Of a stretch of 64,000 nucleotides of DNA, positions 34,228-42,448 are shown in pieces. A program made the position numbers and the translations under genes. Positions within the stretch are counted from its first letter, which is position 1. Every line of letters begins with the position of its first letter. Source of the stretch: Streptomyces sp. AC550_RSS872. GTDB lineage: Bacteria > Actinomycetota > Actinomycetes > Streptomycetales > Streptomycetaceae. Where the stretch lies: assembly GCF_019049285.1 (NCBI RefSeq), contig NZ_JAGMUL010000091.1, forward strand, positions 29,948 through 93,947, in the 5' to 3' direction. The notes under the pieces were generated by a model that saw only the letters and a program-made list of their open reading frames with translations, was not told the DNA's origin and ran no database searches.

Positions 34228-34662
34228 TGATCAACGCCATGGCGCAGACCAGCCTGGCGCTGCCGACCGGCCGACCGCTCGTGCCGGGCACCGCAGAAGG
34301 TAGTCACCGAGATCTGTGACGCCACGGGGCGTCGAAGTCCGCCCGGGCCCAGGCTCCGGCTCGGCCTCCTGGCGAGCCGGCGCCGACCCGACACTCCGTG
34401 GCGAAGCCGACGTGTCACGCCGGGCAGGCCTGTACGCGCCGCCGCCTGCCGGCTTCCCATGGCAGCCGACGAGGGCATGGGGCGGCTCACGTCGACGCTT
34501 CCCTGCGGCCACTATCGCGCTCAGTCACAGCTGAGGTGTGACTGAGCGCCTCAGTTGGTTGTCACCGCGCTTGCGTGACCGCTACGCCAGGAGCAGCCTG
34601 CGCGCTACGTCGTCGGGCTGAGATACGGCACGAGCGGGGACACCCCCGGTTGGCCGCAGAAG
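34228..34662. other. 435-bp intergenic region with one strong hairpin
   Basis: No gene is supportable here. Short frames on both strands (for example 34316-34534 +) lack motifs and ribosome sites. The only clear structure is the inverted repeat at 34517-34549. Confidence 0.5.
34517..34549. terminator. 13-bp perfect hairpin
   Basis: GCGCTCAGTCACA and TGTGACTGAGCGC flank a 7-nt loop. It is downstream of both the EF-hand gene (+) and the HxlR gene (-), so it could terminate from either side. The arm shares ACTGAGCGCC with the sequence after ridA. Confidence 0.65.
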
Positions 34663-35043
34663 TCAGAGGTCGAAGTGACGGCGGGCCGCCTCGATGTGAC
34701 CGAGGTACTGGCGGGTCCAGCAGCACATCCCGTCGACTGTCGCTCGCAGAGCCTGGCCCGGCTCGGTGAGGGTGTACTCGACCCGCGGTGGGACGGTGGG
34801 GTACACGGTGCGCTCGACCAGACCGTTGCGCTCCAGCATGCGCAGGTTCTGGGTGAGCATTTTGTGGCTGATGCCCTCGATCTCGTTGCGCAGCTCGCTG
34901 AAGCGCAGGGTGCGATCCCCGAGACCCTCAACGATCAGGAACGCCCACTTGTTGGCGACGTCGGAGAAGATCTCCCGCGCCAAGGAGTCCGCACGCGCCA
35001 GGTCTGCATCCTCGGGCGAGCCTGTGAACTGCTTGGTCACCAT
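34663..35043 (-). CDS. HxlR-family winged-helix transcriptional regulator
   Basis: A 126-residue protein with the HxlR core: NKWAFLIVEGLGDRTLRFSELRNEIEGISHKMLTQ is split over the first helices, and TLRMLERNGLVERTVYPTVPPRVEYTLT is the wing. GGAGAA lies 5 nt upstream of the ATG. It is divergent from ridA across a 143-nt gap holding an operator-like palindrome, so it probably controls ridA and itself in response to an electrophile or metabolite. No cysteine sensor near the N-terminus is present. Confidence 0.9.
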   Translation of the reverse strand: MVTKQFTGSPEDADLARADSLAREIFSDVANKWAFLIVEGLGDRTLRFSELRNEIEGISHKMLTQNLRMLERNGLVERTVYPTVPPRVEYTLTEPGQALRATVDGMCCWTRQYLGHIEAARRHFDL

Positions 35044-35099
35044 AAGGTTCTCCAGTCACCAAAAAGTGCGTTCTTCCACCTCAGCGACCACTCTCCTAC

Positions 35100-35114
35100 G
35101 GTTCCTGAGTAACC
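35100..35114. promoter_or_regulatory. Candidate HxlR operator
   Basis: GGTTCCTGAGTAACC is an imperfect 15-bp palindrome (12 of 14 flanking bases pair) in the hxlR-ridA divergent gap. Its location and HxlR-like GGTTAC/GTAACC half-sites suggest autoregulation and control of ridA. Confidence 0.4.
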
Positions 35115-35186
35115 ACAAGAGACCAATGGCGGCACGGTCAGCGCGGACGCGAGCCCACCGGCGCTCAGGACAAGGAGACACGCACC

Positions 35187-35594
35187 ATGGCCATCACCTT
35201 TGTGAACCCCAGCGGCTTGCCCAAGATCGATGTCTACCGGCAGGTGTCGATCGCATCCGGATCGAGGCTGGTATTCATCGCCGGGCAGGTCGCCTGGGAC
35301 GCCGAGGGGGACACGATCGGCGAAGGCGACCTCGCCGCCCAGGTCGAGCAGAGCTATCTCAACGTCGGCACCGCCCTGGCCGAGGTCGGCGGTTCCTACG
35401 ACGACGTGGCGAAGCTGACCTTCTATGTCGTCGACTGGACCCCCGACAAGATGCCCGCGCTCCTGGAAGGGATCTCCCGGGCGGCCGCGAAGCTGGGGGT
35501 CACCCCGGTTCCTCCGGCCACACTGATAGGCGTTGCGGCACTGGACGTCCCCGACCACCTGGTCGAGATCGAAGCCACCGCGATCCTCGACTGA
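35187..35594 (+). CDS. RidA (YjgF/YER057c/UK114) family protein
   Basis: A 135-residue RidA-fold protein. Conserved segments include FIAGQVAWDAEG, LTFYVVDW and PVPPATLIGVAALDVPDHLVEIEATA. The usual Arg of RidA deaminases (R105 in RNPxRxxxxV) appears replaced, as the equivalent segment reads PPATLIGV, so it belongs to a Rid subgroup that may not hydrolyse enamines. An AAGGAGA ribosome site precedes the ATG. It is divergent from HxlR. Confidence 0.85.
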   Translation: MAITFVNPSGLPKIDVYRQVSIASGSRLVFIAGQVAWDAEGDTIGEGDLAAQVEQSYLNVGTALAEVGGSYDDVAKLTFYVVDWTPDKMPALLEGISRAAAKLGVTPVPPATLIGVAALDVPDHLVEIEATAILD

Positions 35595-35612
35595 ACAGAT
35601 GCCCTTCGCTCA

Positions 35613-35645
35613 CTGAGCGCCGAATTGGCAAACTACGGCGCTCAG
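35613..35645 (+). terminator. Hairpin after ridA
   Basis: CTGAGCGCCG / CGGCGCTCAG form a perfect 10-bp stem with a 13-nt loop, 19 nt after the ridA stop. Confidence 0.6.
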
Positions 35646-35683
35646 CGGCCGGCCAGCAGGTTGTGACGGCCCATCCGGAATGG

Positions 35684-35788
35684 CTACGGCTGGAGGATGC
35701 GGGCTCTGGGCAGGCTGAAGGAGGCTCGCCCGTACATCTGCCGTTTGATCGTCTTGATTCTGTTGGCGTGCCCCACGTAGCGGTTCGC
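35684..35788 (-). pseudogene. C-terminal remnant of an ISL3-family transposase
   Basis: The last 34 codons and stop of an ISL3-type transposase are readable: HANRIKTIKRQMYGRASF is the characteristic EGxxNRIKxxKRxxYG tail. Upstream sequence in the same frame is not recognisable and no terminal inverted repeats or full element remain. This shows a past insertion and deletion event next to ridA. Confidence 0.7.
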
Positions 35789-36079
35789 AACGCAACCAGG
35801 CCTCGCCCCGCACCAGCTGGTCACGGACCTCGTCGGCGATCACGTACGGAGCAATCAGCTGATCCAGCCCGCACACATCCGACCGCACTCTGGCCCGCGT
35901 ACCCACCCCGCCAGCACAACACCGTGACAGGAGGCCCAGAGCGCACTCCTGCGACATGGTCACAACACGCATCGAGCCGATCAGGACCGCACCTATTCGG
36001 CGTGCAGGCATGACCGAGTTCGGTCACGAAACGAACGGTGCACAAGCACTCGCCCTCAGCCACCGTCCGTTCCGCGCCT
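35789..36079. other. Decayed sequence upstream of the transposase tail
   Basis: Open frames on both strands have no recognisable product. It may include further transposase or MFS remnants too decayed to identify. Confidence 0.35.
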
Positions 36080-36480
36080 TCAAACAGCCGCGAAAGGCTC
36101 GAGTTCATCGGCAGCACGCGCCTCCCGCGTGCGGGACACCGTGAGCACGAGCGCCTGAACGACTGCTCCAGACAGACCCATCCACAAAGCGAACCGATAG
36201 CTGACCTGGTCGGCAAGGTATCCGCCGATCGGCGCCCCGACCGCCACCATCCCCCAGTTGAACGAGCGGATCGTGGCATTCATCGCCCCGGCATCCGGTC
36301 GGCGTGACCGCTTGGCGCTAGCTCATCTCCACCGGGCTTTCGATCGAGATCGCCAAGGACTCCACGAAGAAAGCCAGCGACACCGATACCAGCCCCCACA
36401 GCCCACGCTCAGCGAGAACCAGCGGGAGCCAGCCGACGGCGGCAAGGAGGCGGAACGCAATCAAGGTGACCCCGACTGAC
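36080..36480 (-). pseudogene. MFS transporter pseudogene (C-terminal part)
   Basis: On the minus strand a membrane-protein sequence is readable in two frames. The first piece, including AFRLLAAVGWLPLVLAERG and a following TM-like segment, ends at an in-frame stop near 36318. After RQAVTP the frame shifts, and the final 67 codons beginning MNATIRSFNWG carry the typical last two helices of an MFS exporter (GAPIGGYLAD). At least one stop and about two 1-nt deletions interrupt it; the N-terminal two thirds are missing. Confidence 0.65.
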
Positions 36481-36919
36481 CTGGCCGGGCAAGGTCAGTT
36501 CAGTGATGCCCAAGACCGTGCTGGCCGGGCGGTGGTCGCCGAAGTACCCCACGTTGCTACGTGCGCGGCTTGCCATTGCGGAGCGGCGGTGGCTTCTGCC
36601 CCACCGGCACCATGGCCGCTCTGATCTGCGGTATCGAGGTTGAAATGCGCCTACTCGATGCGTGGCCGATGAGGTGAGGGGCGAATGCCACACCCTGACA
36701 TCTGTCAGGGACGCGACGTCCCTGGCGCGGTCTACAGTTCGAGGCGCTGGCTCGGGGGACCTCTTGGCCGCTACGGCGGCTGAAGCAGGAGCGCCGTGAA
36801 CGCTCCGGTCGGATAACAGCAGTAGCCGTTGTGACGACATGCCGAAGGTCCCGGCCGGCGGGCATTACGGCAAAGAGCCGATCTGCGGGATCCGTCCGCC
36901 CTTAGACCAGGGAGAAGAC
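36481..36919. other. Intergenic/degenerate region before a secreted-protein gene
   Basis: Apart from the double palindrome at 36693-36724 no gene is supportable. The last 100 bp probably contain the promoter of the secreted protein. Confidence 0.4.
36693..36724. promoter_or_regulatory. Two overlapping perfect palindromes
   Basis: CCCTGACA-TC-TGTCAGGG (36693-36710) overlaps CAGGGACG-CGA-CGTCCCTG (36706-36724). Each has 8-bp arms. A TACAGT near 36732 could be a -10. They look like operator sites for a dimeric regulator, but the nearest intact gene (36920 +) is about 200 bp away. Confidence 0.5.
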
Positions 36920-37432
36920 ATGCACAGTATCCGCCGGATCTTCAGCGTGGGAGCGGCCGCGCTCATGCTCGGGGCAGGGCTCGTGGTCGGTTCTTCCGGT
37001 GCGGCTCAGGCGGAGCCGTCGGACTGCACGGGAGGAGCGAATGGTTTCACCGACATTCCGGACAGTCTCAGCGGCCGCGGCGTGGCGGGTGCGGGGGCAG
37101 TGATAGCCGATTTCGGCGGCAGGCCGTGGGCCGTCGCCTCGTACGGGATGCACACCGGCACTGTCGGGGGCCGACAGATGGGGTGGGGCGTTCTGAGCAC
37201 CAGCTCCAGCACGTGGGGCGCCGGTGCCATCGGAGTGGTCTGGATGGACGTCACCAACGACGGCAAGAACTCGTGGATCCAGTGCGGCCCGTTCACTACG
37301 ACTGCGAGCGGCGCCAGGATCACGACCCCGGCCTACCCGACCAGCAACTCGGCGAGTCGGGCCTTCCGCGTCTGCGCGCAGGTGACCAGTGCCTCCCCCC
37401 AGAGCGGCATCACCTGCACGCCCTGGTGGTAG
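36920..37432 (+). CDS. Secreted protein of unknown function
   Basis: A 170-residue protein with a typical signal peptide (about 1-32, ending AAQAEP). The mature chain is Gly/Ser/Thr-rich with four cysteines (DCTGG, QCGPF, VCAQV, TCTPWW) and ends in a Trp-Trp. I do not recognise a family. GGAGAAG 2-5 nt before ATG 36920 decides the start; longer frames are unlikely. It appears monocistronic. Confidence 0.65.
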   Translation: MHSIRRIFSVGAAALMLGAGLVVGSSGAAQAEPSDCTGGANGFTDIPDSLSGRGVAGAGAVIADFGGRPWAVASYGMHTGTVGGRQMGWGVLSTSSSTWGAGAIGVVWMDVTNDGKNSWIQCGPFTTTASGARITTPAYPTSNSASRAFRVCAQVTSASPQSGITCTPWW

Positions 37433-37461
37433 ACCACCCCCACGCCCCGGGTTCCGCGACA

Positions 37462-37608
37462 TCACGGCCCGGCAAGCGCCTGCTGCGGTGGAGCCGCGAG
37501 CAACTCCTGGATGGCGAACGCGGTCTCGTCATCGGCGGCCGCGACCTCCACCACGGCCAGGCCCGGTTGTGCCACATGCGCGTCAATGATCTGCCTCGTG
37601 CACAGCAC
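37462..37608 (-). CDS. Short DUF6207-like protein (possibly truncated)
   Basis: 48 codons from a GTG. DAHVAQPGLAVVEVAAADD, followed by TAFAIQELLA, closely resembles the N-terminus of the small Streptomyces DUF6207 proteins, which are usually about 60-70 residues. After that the sequence becomes PPQQALAGP and stops, so the C-terminal half is missing or replaced. No clear ribosome site. Function unknown. Confidence 0.45.
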   Translation of the reverse strand: MLCTRQIIDAHVAQPGLAVVEVAAADDETAFAIQELLAAPPQQALAGP

Positions 37609-37665
37609 TACGCGTCTGGCGCCCGCAGCAGTTCTCCCACACCGGCCATCTTCACCCGACCGAGT

Positions 37666-38002
37666 ATGGTCGCGGTCATTGCGCCGACTGAGGCGGTGCT
37701 GGCTGCGATCGCGGAGCTCCGGGACGATCTCGACACCGAGGAGTGGATGCCGGATGCGAACGAGCGAGTGATCGCCGTGGCGGTGCGGGCAGAGGACAGG
37801 GCGAGCGCGGCCGCCATCCGGTCCGGACTGCGGGCGGCCGACCCGGACGTGACGGATGGGCGGCTCGCCGGTTGTGGCCCGGGCCGGGTACGTGCTGGAC
37901 GGCATGAGCCTCACCGGCGCGGAGGACAAGTGTCAGGTGCAGGCCGCCCTCGATGAGCTGCTGGACCTGGTGGCGCTCGCAGGCCTGCACCGCCGGGCCT
38001 GA
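37666..38002 (+). pseudogene. Frameshifted small hypothetical gene
   Basis: Two open frames read as one protein. Codons from ATG 37666 give MVAVIAPTEAVLAAIAELRD through ADPDVTDG near 37860. One surplus G (GATGGGCGG where GATGGCGG would keep frame) shifts to the second frame, SPVVARAGYVLDGMSLTG to HRRA and a stop at 38002. Both parts have normal high-GC coding character. The family is not recognised. Confidence 0.5.
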
Positions 38003-38454
38003 CTGGCGAGTGCGAACTCTTCGACGACGTCGCACGTGTAGTAGCCACGGTCTGGGTGCTGGTACTGGTTGACGAGATGGACGCGGTCGATCGTGATCTC
38101 GACGCGCGGCGGCCGCAGTGCCCGCAGCGCCCGGTTCAGCTTCTGGTCCGGGAAGGCGGCGCGGCCGTACGCCATCGTGGCGTGAGCCCAGAATTTGGCA
38201 TCCTGGGCCCGCAGGGAGATGCCGGGCACCTTCCCCGCTGCCGCCCGGGCCCGCACGTTGAGCTGGGCCATGCCGTCCTCCGGATAGACGGCAACGGTGA
38301 TCGCGGTGACGCCGGGCCACACCGGACCGAGCTGAACCGGGAAAGGCTTCATGCCGGCCATCTCAGCCCGGAGAGCTTCGCGGAGCTGGGTCATCTGGGC
38401 GTCGTCGATAGCGTGGTGAATGCCCTGGACTTCCCTGTTGAATCGGCATGGCAT
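37933..38454 (-). pseudogene. 2H phosphoesterase (2'-5' RNA ligase-like) lacking its first HxT motif
   Basis: Residues matching the second half of a 2'-5' RNA ligase-like protein include the second catalytic motif WAHATMAYG and a following VEITIDRVHLVNQYQHPDRGYY. At the N-terminus, where homologs read HxTVQGI, this frame reads REVQGIHH: the first HxT motif and all preceding residues are missing. The frame continues upstream without a stop into a zinc-finger remnant. It probably arose by a deletion fusing two genes. The last about 25 codons overlap the frameshifted plus-strand gene. Confidence 0.55.
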
Positions 38455-38776
38455 TACGGCTTCGCGGACCTGTTCGGCCTCCCGGCGCCGGGCACGGTAC
38501 GCCTTCGGGCCGCAGGCGGGGCGGTCGAAGACCGCGTCACGGCGGACCGTGCCCGAGCGCGAAGCGGGTCCCGCACACCGGGCGCGTTACCACCTGCTCG
38601 GTCTCCTCGCCGTTGATGAACGCGATGGCGATGCTCGTCGTCTCGACGCGGTGCCGGCGGTCGCGGCGGGCGGCGGCTTTGCACTTCGAGGAGCAGAACA
38701 CCGCGTCACGGCGGGGTAGTCCGCAACGGCCCCCAGCAGCGCCTGCACCGGCATACCCGTCCGGCCATGCCTCCAC
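38455..38776 (-). pseudogene. Broken zinc-finger protein gene
   Basis: A Cys-rich small protein reads in separate frames. One gives RRDAVFCSSKCKAAARRDRR and later VCGTRFALGHG then stops; the next frame resumes at RRDAVFDRPACGPKAYRARRRE and runs into the 2H remnant. The CxxC and CGxxxYRARRRE patterns resemble small actinobacterial DNA- or RNA-binding zinc proteins. At least one frameshift breaks it near 38545, and the first CxxC pair appears out of frame. Confidence 0.4.
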
Positions 38777-39306
38777 CGTACGCGCGAAGGAACCGCGCCT
38801 TCGAGACCCCGGCGGGGGAAGGACGTCGTCCGTCAGCTGTGAGGCGGATGAACCCTGTCGCCCCGCTACGGCGTCCGGCCGGCCTCGACCGCCTCACAAC
38901 ATGCCGCCCCCCGCTTCGAGCAAGAGGGCACCGTGCAGTTGGCCCCCCTGCACAGGGTCCACCTTGGCCAGAGCAGCGACCGCGGCGAAGTGGTACCAGC
39001 GCCGGATCACCCGTCAGGTCCACGACCTGGCGCAGGAGTACGGCATCGGCCCCACGCGCGCGGGGATGCCGCGCCGGATCCGCGAGTCCGAACCGGTGCC
39101 GGAGCCCGCCGGGCACACACGGTGCGAACCGACCCGGCTCTCCCTGCTCTGAGGTCATCGCAGACCCGGAGTGCATTGGAGGGCATCTGCGATCCAATAG
39201 GGTCAAGTCTGCTCAGAAACAGTTCTTCCAGGCGTCCGATCCGGGATGAATGCGGCCAGGACTGTGGCCTACGCGGTCCGGAACGCTCCGTCCTGGGAGG
39301 ACCACC
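38777..39306. other. 530-bp region without a supportable gene
   Basis: A plus-strand frame ending near 39152 contains KWYQRRITRQVHDLAQEYG, which looks like part of a helical protein, but it has no plausible start. I do not recognise it. The final 60 bp contain the ribosome site of the tripeptidyl aminopeptidase. Confidence 0.35.
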
Positions 39307-40884
39307 ATGGGAAAACGCGCAGCCCTGCTGTGCGGCGCCGCCGTCGTCCTGGCCGGAAGCGTGACGGCCGCCCCCGCCGAGGCCAGTGCCCCGCACTCCG
39401 GGGAGAGCGCCCAGGCCGCGCCCCTCACCTGGAATAAGTGCGGCACCACCAAGTACCCGACGCTCCAGTGCGCCTCGCTCGACGTACCCCTCGACCACGC
39501 CGACCCGCACGGCCGGCGGATCACCCTCGCGCTGTCCCGCGTCCCGCACACCGCGAAGAAGTACCAGGGCCCGCTGCTGGTCAACCCGGGCGGCCCCGGG
39601 GGCAGCGGTCTCACGCTCGCCGGGTTCGTCGCCGCGGCACTGCCGAAGCAGGTGGCGGCGCAGTACGACGTCATCGGTTTCGACCCACGCGGAGTCGGCA
39701 AGAGCAGGCCCGCCCTCACCTGCGACCCCGGCTACTTCGCCCCCGTCCGCCCGGACTCCGTGCCCCGCACCCGCCAGATCGAGCAGGCCAACCTCCAGCG
39801 GGCCAAGGCCTTCGCACGGGCCTGCGGTGAGAAGTACGCAGACCTGCTGCCGTACATCAACACGATCAGCGCGGTGCGGGACATGGACCGGATCCGCGCG
39901 GCACTGGGCGCGCGGCAGATCAACTACTTCGGCTACTCGTACGGCACCTACCTCGGCACGGTCTACGCCAAGCTCTTCCCGGAGCGGGTGCGGCGCGCGG
40001 CGTTGGACTCGGTCGTCGACCCCACCGGCGTCTGGTACGAGGCCAACCTCGCGCAGGACGTCGCCTTCGACGACCGGCATCGCGCGTTCCTTGCGTGGGT
40101 CGCCAAGCACGACAGGACGTACGGGCTCGGCGCCGATCCTTCCAGGGTCGAGGCCAAGTGGTACGCGATGCGGACGGCCCTGGCCAACGCGCCGGCCGGG
40201 GGCAGGGTCGGTGCCTCCGAGCTGGAGGACACCTTCCTTCCCGGCGGCTACTTCAACGGCTACTGGCCCTATCTCGCCGAGGCGTTCGCGGCGTACGCGA
40301 ACCACAGGGACGCTGCCCCCTTGATCGAGGCGTACGAGAGGTTCGGCGCCTCGGACGCGTCCGACGAGAACAGCTACAGCATCTACGCTTCCGTGCAGTG
40401 CCGGGACGCCGCCTGGTCCCGCGACTGGCACCGGTGGCGGGCGGACAACTGGGCCGTGTACGCGAAGGCGCCGTTCATGACCTGGAACAACGCCTGGTAC
40501 AACGCGCCGTGCGCGTTCTGGCCTACGACCTCGCTGTCCTCGCCGAGCATCGCCAACAGCAAGGTGGCGCCGGTACTGCTGTTCCAGTCGACCGGCGACG
40601 CGGCCACCCCGTACCAGGGTGCCGTCACGGTGCACCGGCAGTTGGCCCGCTCCAGCCTGGTGGTCGAGCGGGGCGGCGGCAACCACGGCATCACCCTGGG
40701 CGGGAACCGCTGCCTGGACAGGCACCTCGCGGCCTACCTGACCGACGGCACCGTGCCGCGCGGCACGGGCGCGGTCGACGCGGTGTGCGAGGCCCGGCCC
40801 GACCCGAAGCCGCTGAGCTCCAAGGTGGCCTCGACGTCGGCCCGCGGCGCGGAACTGCACCAGCTGATCGGTTTCCGCCACTGA
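39307..40884 (+). CDS. Secreted tripeptidyl aminopeptidase (alpha/beta hydrolase, Tap/SlpD-like)
   Basis: A 525-residue secreted peptidase. The signal peptide spans about 1-26 (ending AEASA). The oxyanion region is VNPGGPGGSG, the nucleophile is in GYSYGT, Asp is in STGDAATPY and His is in GGGNHGIT. A C-terminal TAP-like region with conserved cysteines closes the fold. It matches the S33 tripeptidyl aminopeptidases of Streptomyces that trim extracellular peptides. GGGAGG lies 7 nt before ATG 39307; the longer frame is rejected because it disrupts the signal peptide. Confidence 0.92.
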   Translation: MGKRAALLCGAAVVLAGSVTAAPAEASAPHSGESAQAAPLTWNKCGTTKYPTLQCASLDVPLDHADPHGRRITLALSRVPHTAKKYQGPLLVNPGGPGGSGLTLAGFVAAALPKQVAAQYDVIGFDPRGVGKSRPALTCDPGYFAPVRPDSVPRTRQIEQANLQRAKAFARACGEKYADLLPYINTISAVRDMDRIRAALGARQINYFGYSYGTYLGTVYAKLFPERVRRAALDSVVDPTGVWYEANLAQDVAFDDRHRAFLAWVAKHDRTYGLGADPSRVEAKWYAMRTALANAPAGGRVGASELEDTFLPGGYFNGYWPYLAEAFAAYANHRDAAPLIEAYERFGASDASDENSYSIYASVQCRDAAWSRDWHRWRADNWAVYAKAPFMTWNNAWYNAPCAFWPTTSLSSPSIANSKVAPVLLFQSTGDAATPYQGAVTVHRQLARSSLVVERGGGNHGITLGGNRCLDRHLAAYLTDGTVPRGTGAVDAVCEARPDPKPLSSKVASTSARGAELHQLIGFRH

Positions 40885-40908
40885 GCCCCTGGCCGCCCGG
40901 CTGTCCGA

Positions 40909-40931
40909 CCTCCTGACGGCTAAACAGGAGG
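40909..40931. terminator. Weak hairpin between Tap and GNAT genes
   Basis: CCTCCTG / CAGGAGG with a 9-nt loop, 25 nt after the Tap stop. It could be a terminator or lie in the next promoter. Confidence 0.35.
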
Positions 40932-40952
40932 CAGACCGGAGCGGGCGGTCTC

Positions 40953-40964
40953 TAGGGTGCAGCC
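40953..40964 (+). promoter_or_regulatory. Candidate -10 of a leaderless promoter
   Basis: TAGGGT at 40953-40958 ends 6 nt before the ATG of the GNAT gene, with no Shine-Dalgarno in between, as for the VOC gene near 1061. Confidence 0.4.
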
Positions 40965-41504
40965 ATGAACGACGATCACCGCATCGGAATCCGCCGTATG
41001 ACCCTGGCCGACTGCCACCGCGTCGCCGAGATCCGGGTCGGCGGCTGGCGCAGCGCCTATCAGGGGCTCATGCCGCAGTCGTACCTGGACGCCATGGATG
41101 TGGCCCGGGACGCCGATCGCCGCCGCGCCCACTTCACGGGGGCGGACCGACGGGTGGTGAACCTGGTCGCGGAGGAGGAGGGCAGGGTGGTCGGCTGGGC
41201 CTGCCACGGCCCGTACCGCGACGGCGAAGCGCACACCGAGGACGCCGAGTTGTACGCCCTCTACGTGGACCCCGGACGGTACGGCGCCGGCACGGGCCAC
41301 GCCCTGCTCCAGGAGTCGATACGCCGGTGCACGGCCGCCGGACGACGCCGCATGCTCCTGTGGGTCCTCAAGGACAACACCCGCGCCCGGCGCTTCTACG
41401 AGCGGGCGGGCTTCCGGGCGGACGGCTCCGAGGAGCCCTTCGAGGTGGACGGCGTCGAGGTGCCCGAGGTGCGGTACATGCGGGAGCTGGGGGCTCACCG
41501 CTGA
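40965..41504 (+). CDS. GNAT N-acetyltransferase
   Basis: A 179-residue GNAT protein. The N-terminal IGIRRMTLADCHRVAEIRV, the central ELYALYVDPGRYGAGTGHALLQ (acetyl-CoA pyrophosphate loop R/Q-x-x-G-x-G/A) and ARRFYERAGFRADG motifs are all present. It is a stand-alone acetyltransferase of the RimI/SpeG-like broad group. The acceptor is unknown. Its last 10 bp overlap the 3' end of the convergent HEAT-repeat gene. Confidence 0.85.
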   Translation: MNDDHRIGIRRMTLADCHRVAEIRVGGWRSAYQGLMPQSYLDAMDVARDADRRRAHFTGADRRVVNLVAEEEGRVVGWACHGPYRDGEAHTEDAELYALYVDPGRYGAGTGHALLQESIRRCTAAGRRRMLLWVLKDNTRARRFYERAGFRADGSEEPFEVDGVEVPEVRYMRELGAHR

Positions 41505-42070
41505 CGCGGAATCCGCGCCAGCGCCCGGACCGCCGCCTCCGCCAGTGCCGGGTGGGCCAGGGCCTCGTTCAGGACGCGTCTGGCGCGGGTGTCGCCGAGG
41601 GTGCCGAGGCCCTCGACGCAGGCGAGGGCCACGCGGCGGTAGGGGTCGTGGGGGCGCAGGCGGCGTTCCAGGGTGGTGATCAGGGCGGGGACGGCCTCGG
41701 GGGCGCGCAGTTCGACCAGGAGGCGGACCGGGAGCAGGGCGTAGGCGACGCGGAGTTCGTTGGTGGCGAGGGCGGCCGCCGCGCGGGCCGTGCGCGGGTC
41801 GCCGAGCCGGGCGAGGGCGTGGGCGGCGGAGACACAGCGCTCCGGATCGCGGTGGTTGAGCAGCAGGACGAGGGACTCGAAGGCCCGTCGGTCGCCCGCG
41901 AGGCCCAGCCGGAACGCGGCCAGCTCCCTGGCCCACAGCGGCTGTCCGGGCGCGGTGAGCACGCTCGCCAGTTCGTCGAGGTCCTCGGTCGCCGCGAGGT
42001 GCTCGTACGCGGCCGACGCCCCGGACTCCTGCCGTAAGCGCTCCGTGAGTGATCGCAACTCTTCGTCCAT
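41495..42070 (-). CDS. HEAT-repeat protein
   Basis: A 191-residue, all-alpha protein. Repeating units such as LWARELAAFRLGLAGDRRAFESLV and RCVSAAHALARLGDPRTARA match HEAT/PBS-lyase-like repeats that form a protein-binding solenoid. ATG 42070 is preferred over a TTG 18 nt earlier. No partner is obvious. The 3' end overlaps the GNAT gene on the other strand. Confidence 0.8.
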   Translation of the reverse strand: MDEELRSLTERLRQESGASAAYEHLAATEDLDELASVLTAPGQPLWARELAAFRLGLAGDRRAFESLVLLLNHRDPERCVSAAHALARLGDPRTARAAAALATNELRVAYALLPVRLLVELRAPEAVPALITTLERRLRPHDPYRRVALACVEGLGTLGDTRARRVLNEALAHPALAEAAVRALARIPRQR

Positions 42071-42448
42071 GAAGGCGAGCGTATGCAAGCGGCCCGCGTC
42101 ACGGGACCTACATCACAAAGACGAGGTCTGGCGCGCTCGTTACCCACCGGTTAAGCTCATACGAGCGAGTCACCCACTCGTGGATTTGCTTGCAGCGGCC
42201 TGGTGACGCAGCCGCCGCGAGTGTTGGTCGGTTCGGTACTTCATGTACCTCAGTACGACTCGGCTCCGGGACAGGGCCGGTCGGATCCGCCGTTCCCCGG
42301 CGCGTGTGCACGCGCTCGGCGACGGCACCGGGCGTGTGCGCCAGAAGCCCGGCAACGACACCCGCACTCACTCCATTCCGCACCCGGTGCGCCTTCTCGG
42401 CGCACCCGGGCGCATTCCAGTCGTCACCCTCATTCCTGGAGTCCCGCG
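42071..42448. other. Divergent promoter region of the dehydrogenase and HEAT genes
   Basis: A 378-bp gap. AT-richer stretches near 42145-42185 and an inverted repeat GGTAC-TTCAT-GTACC near 42235 are the only notable elements. No gene is supportable. It should hold the promoter of the ethylmalonyl-CoA-associated dehydrogenase. Confidence 0.4.

Noticed and set aside
39007..40881. A 624-codon minus-strand frame opposite the tripeptidyl aminopeptidase
   Set aside because: Antisense shadow; no ribosome site and no conserved motif.
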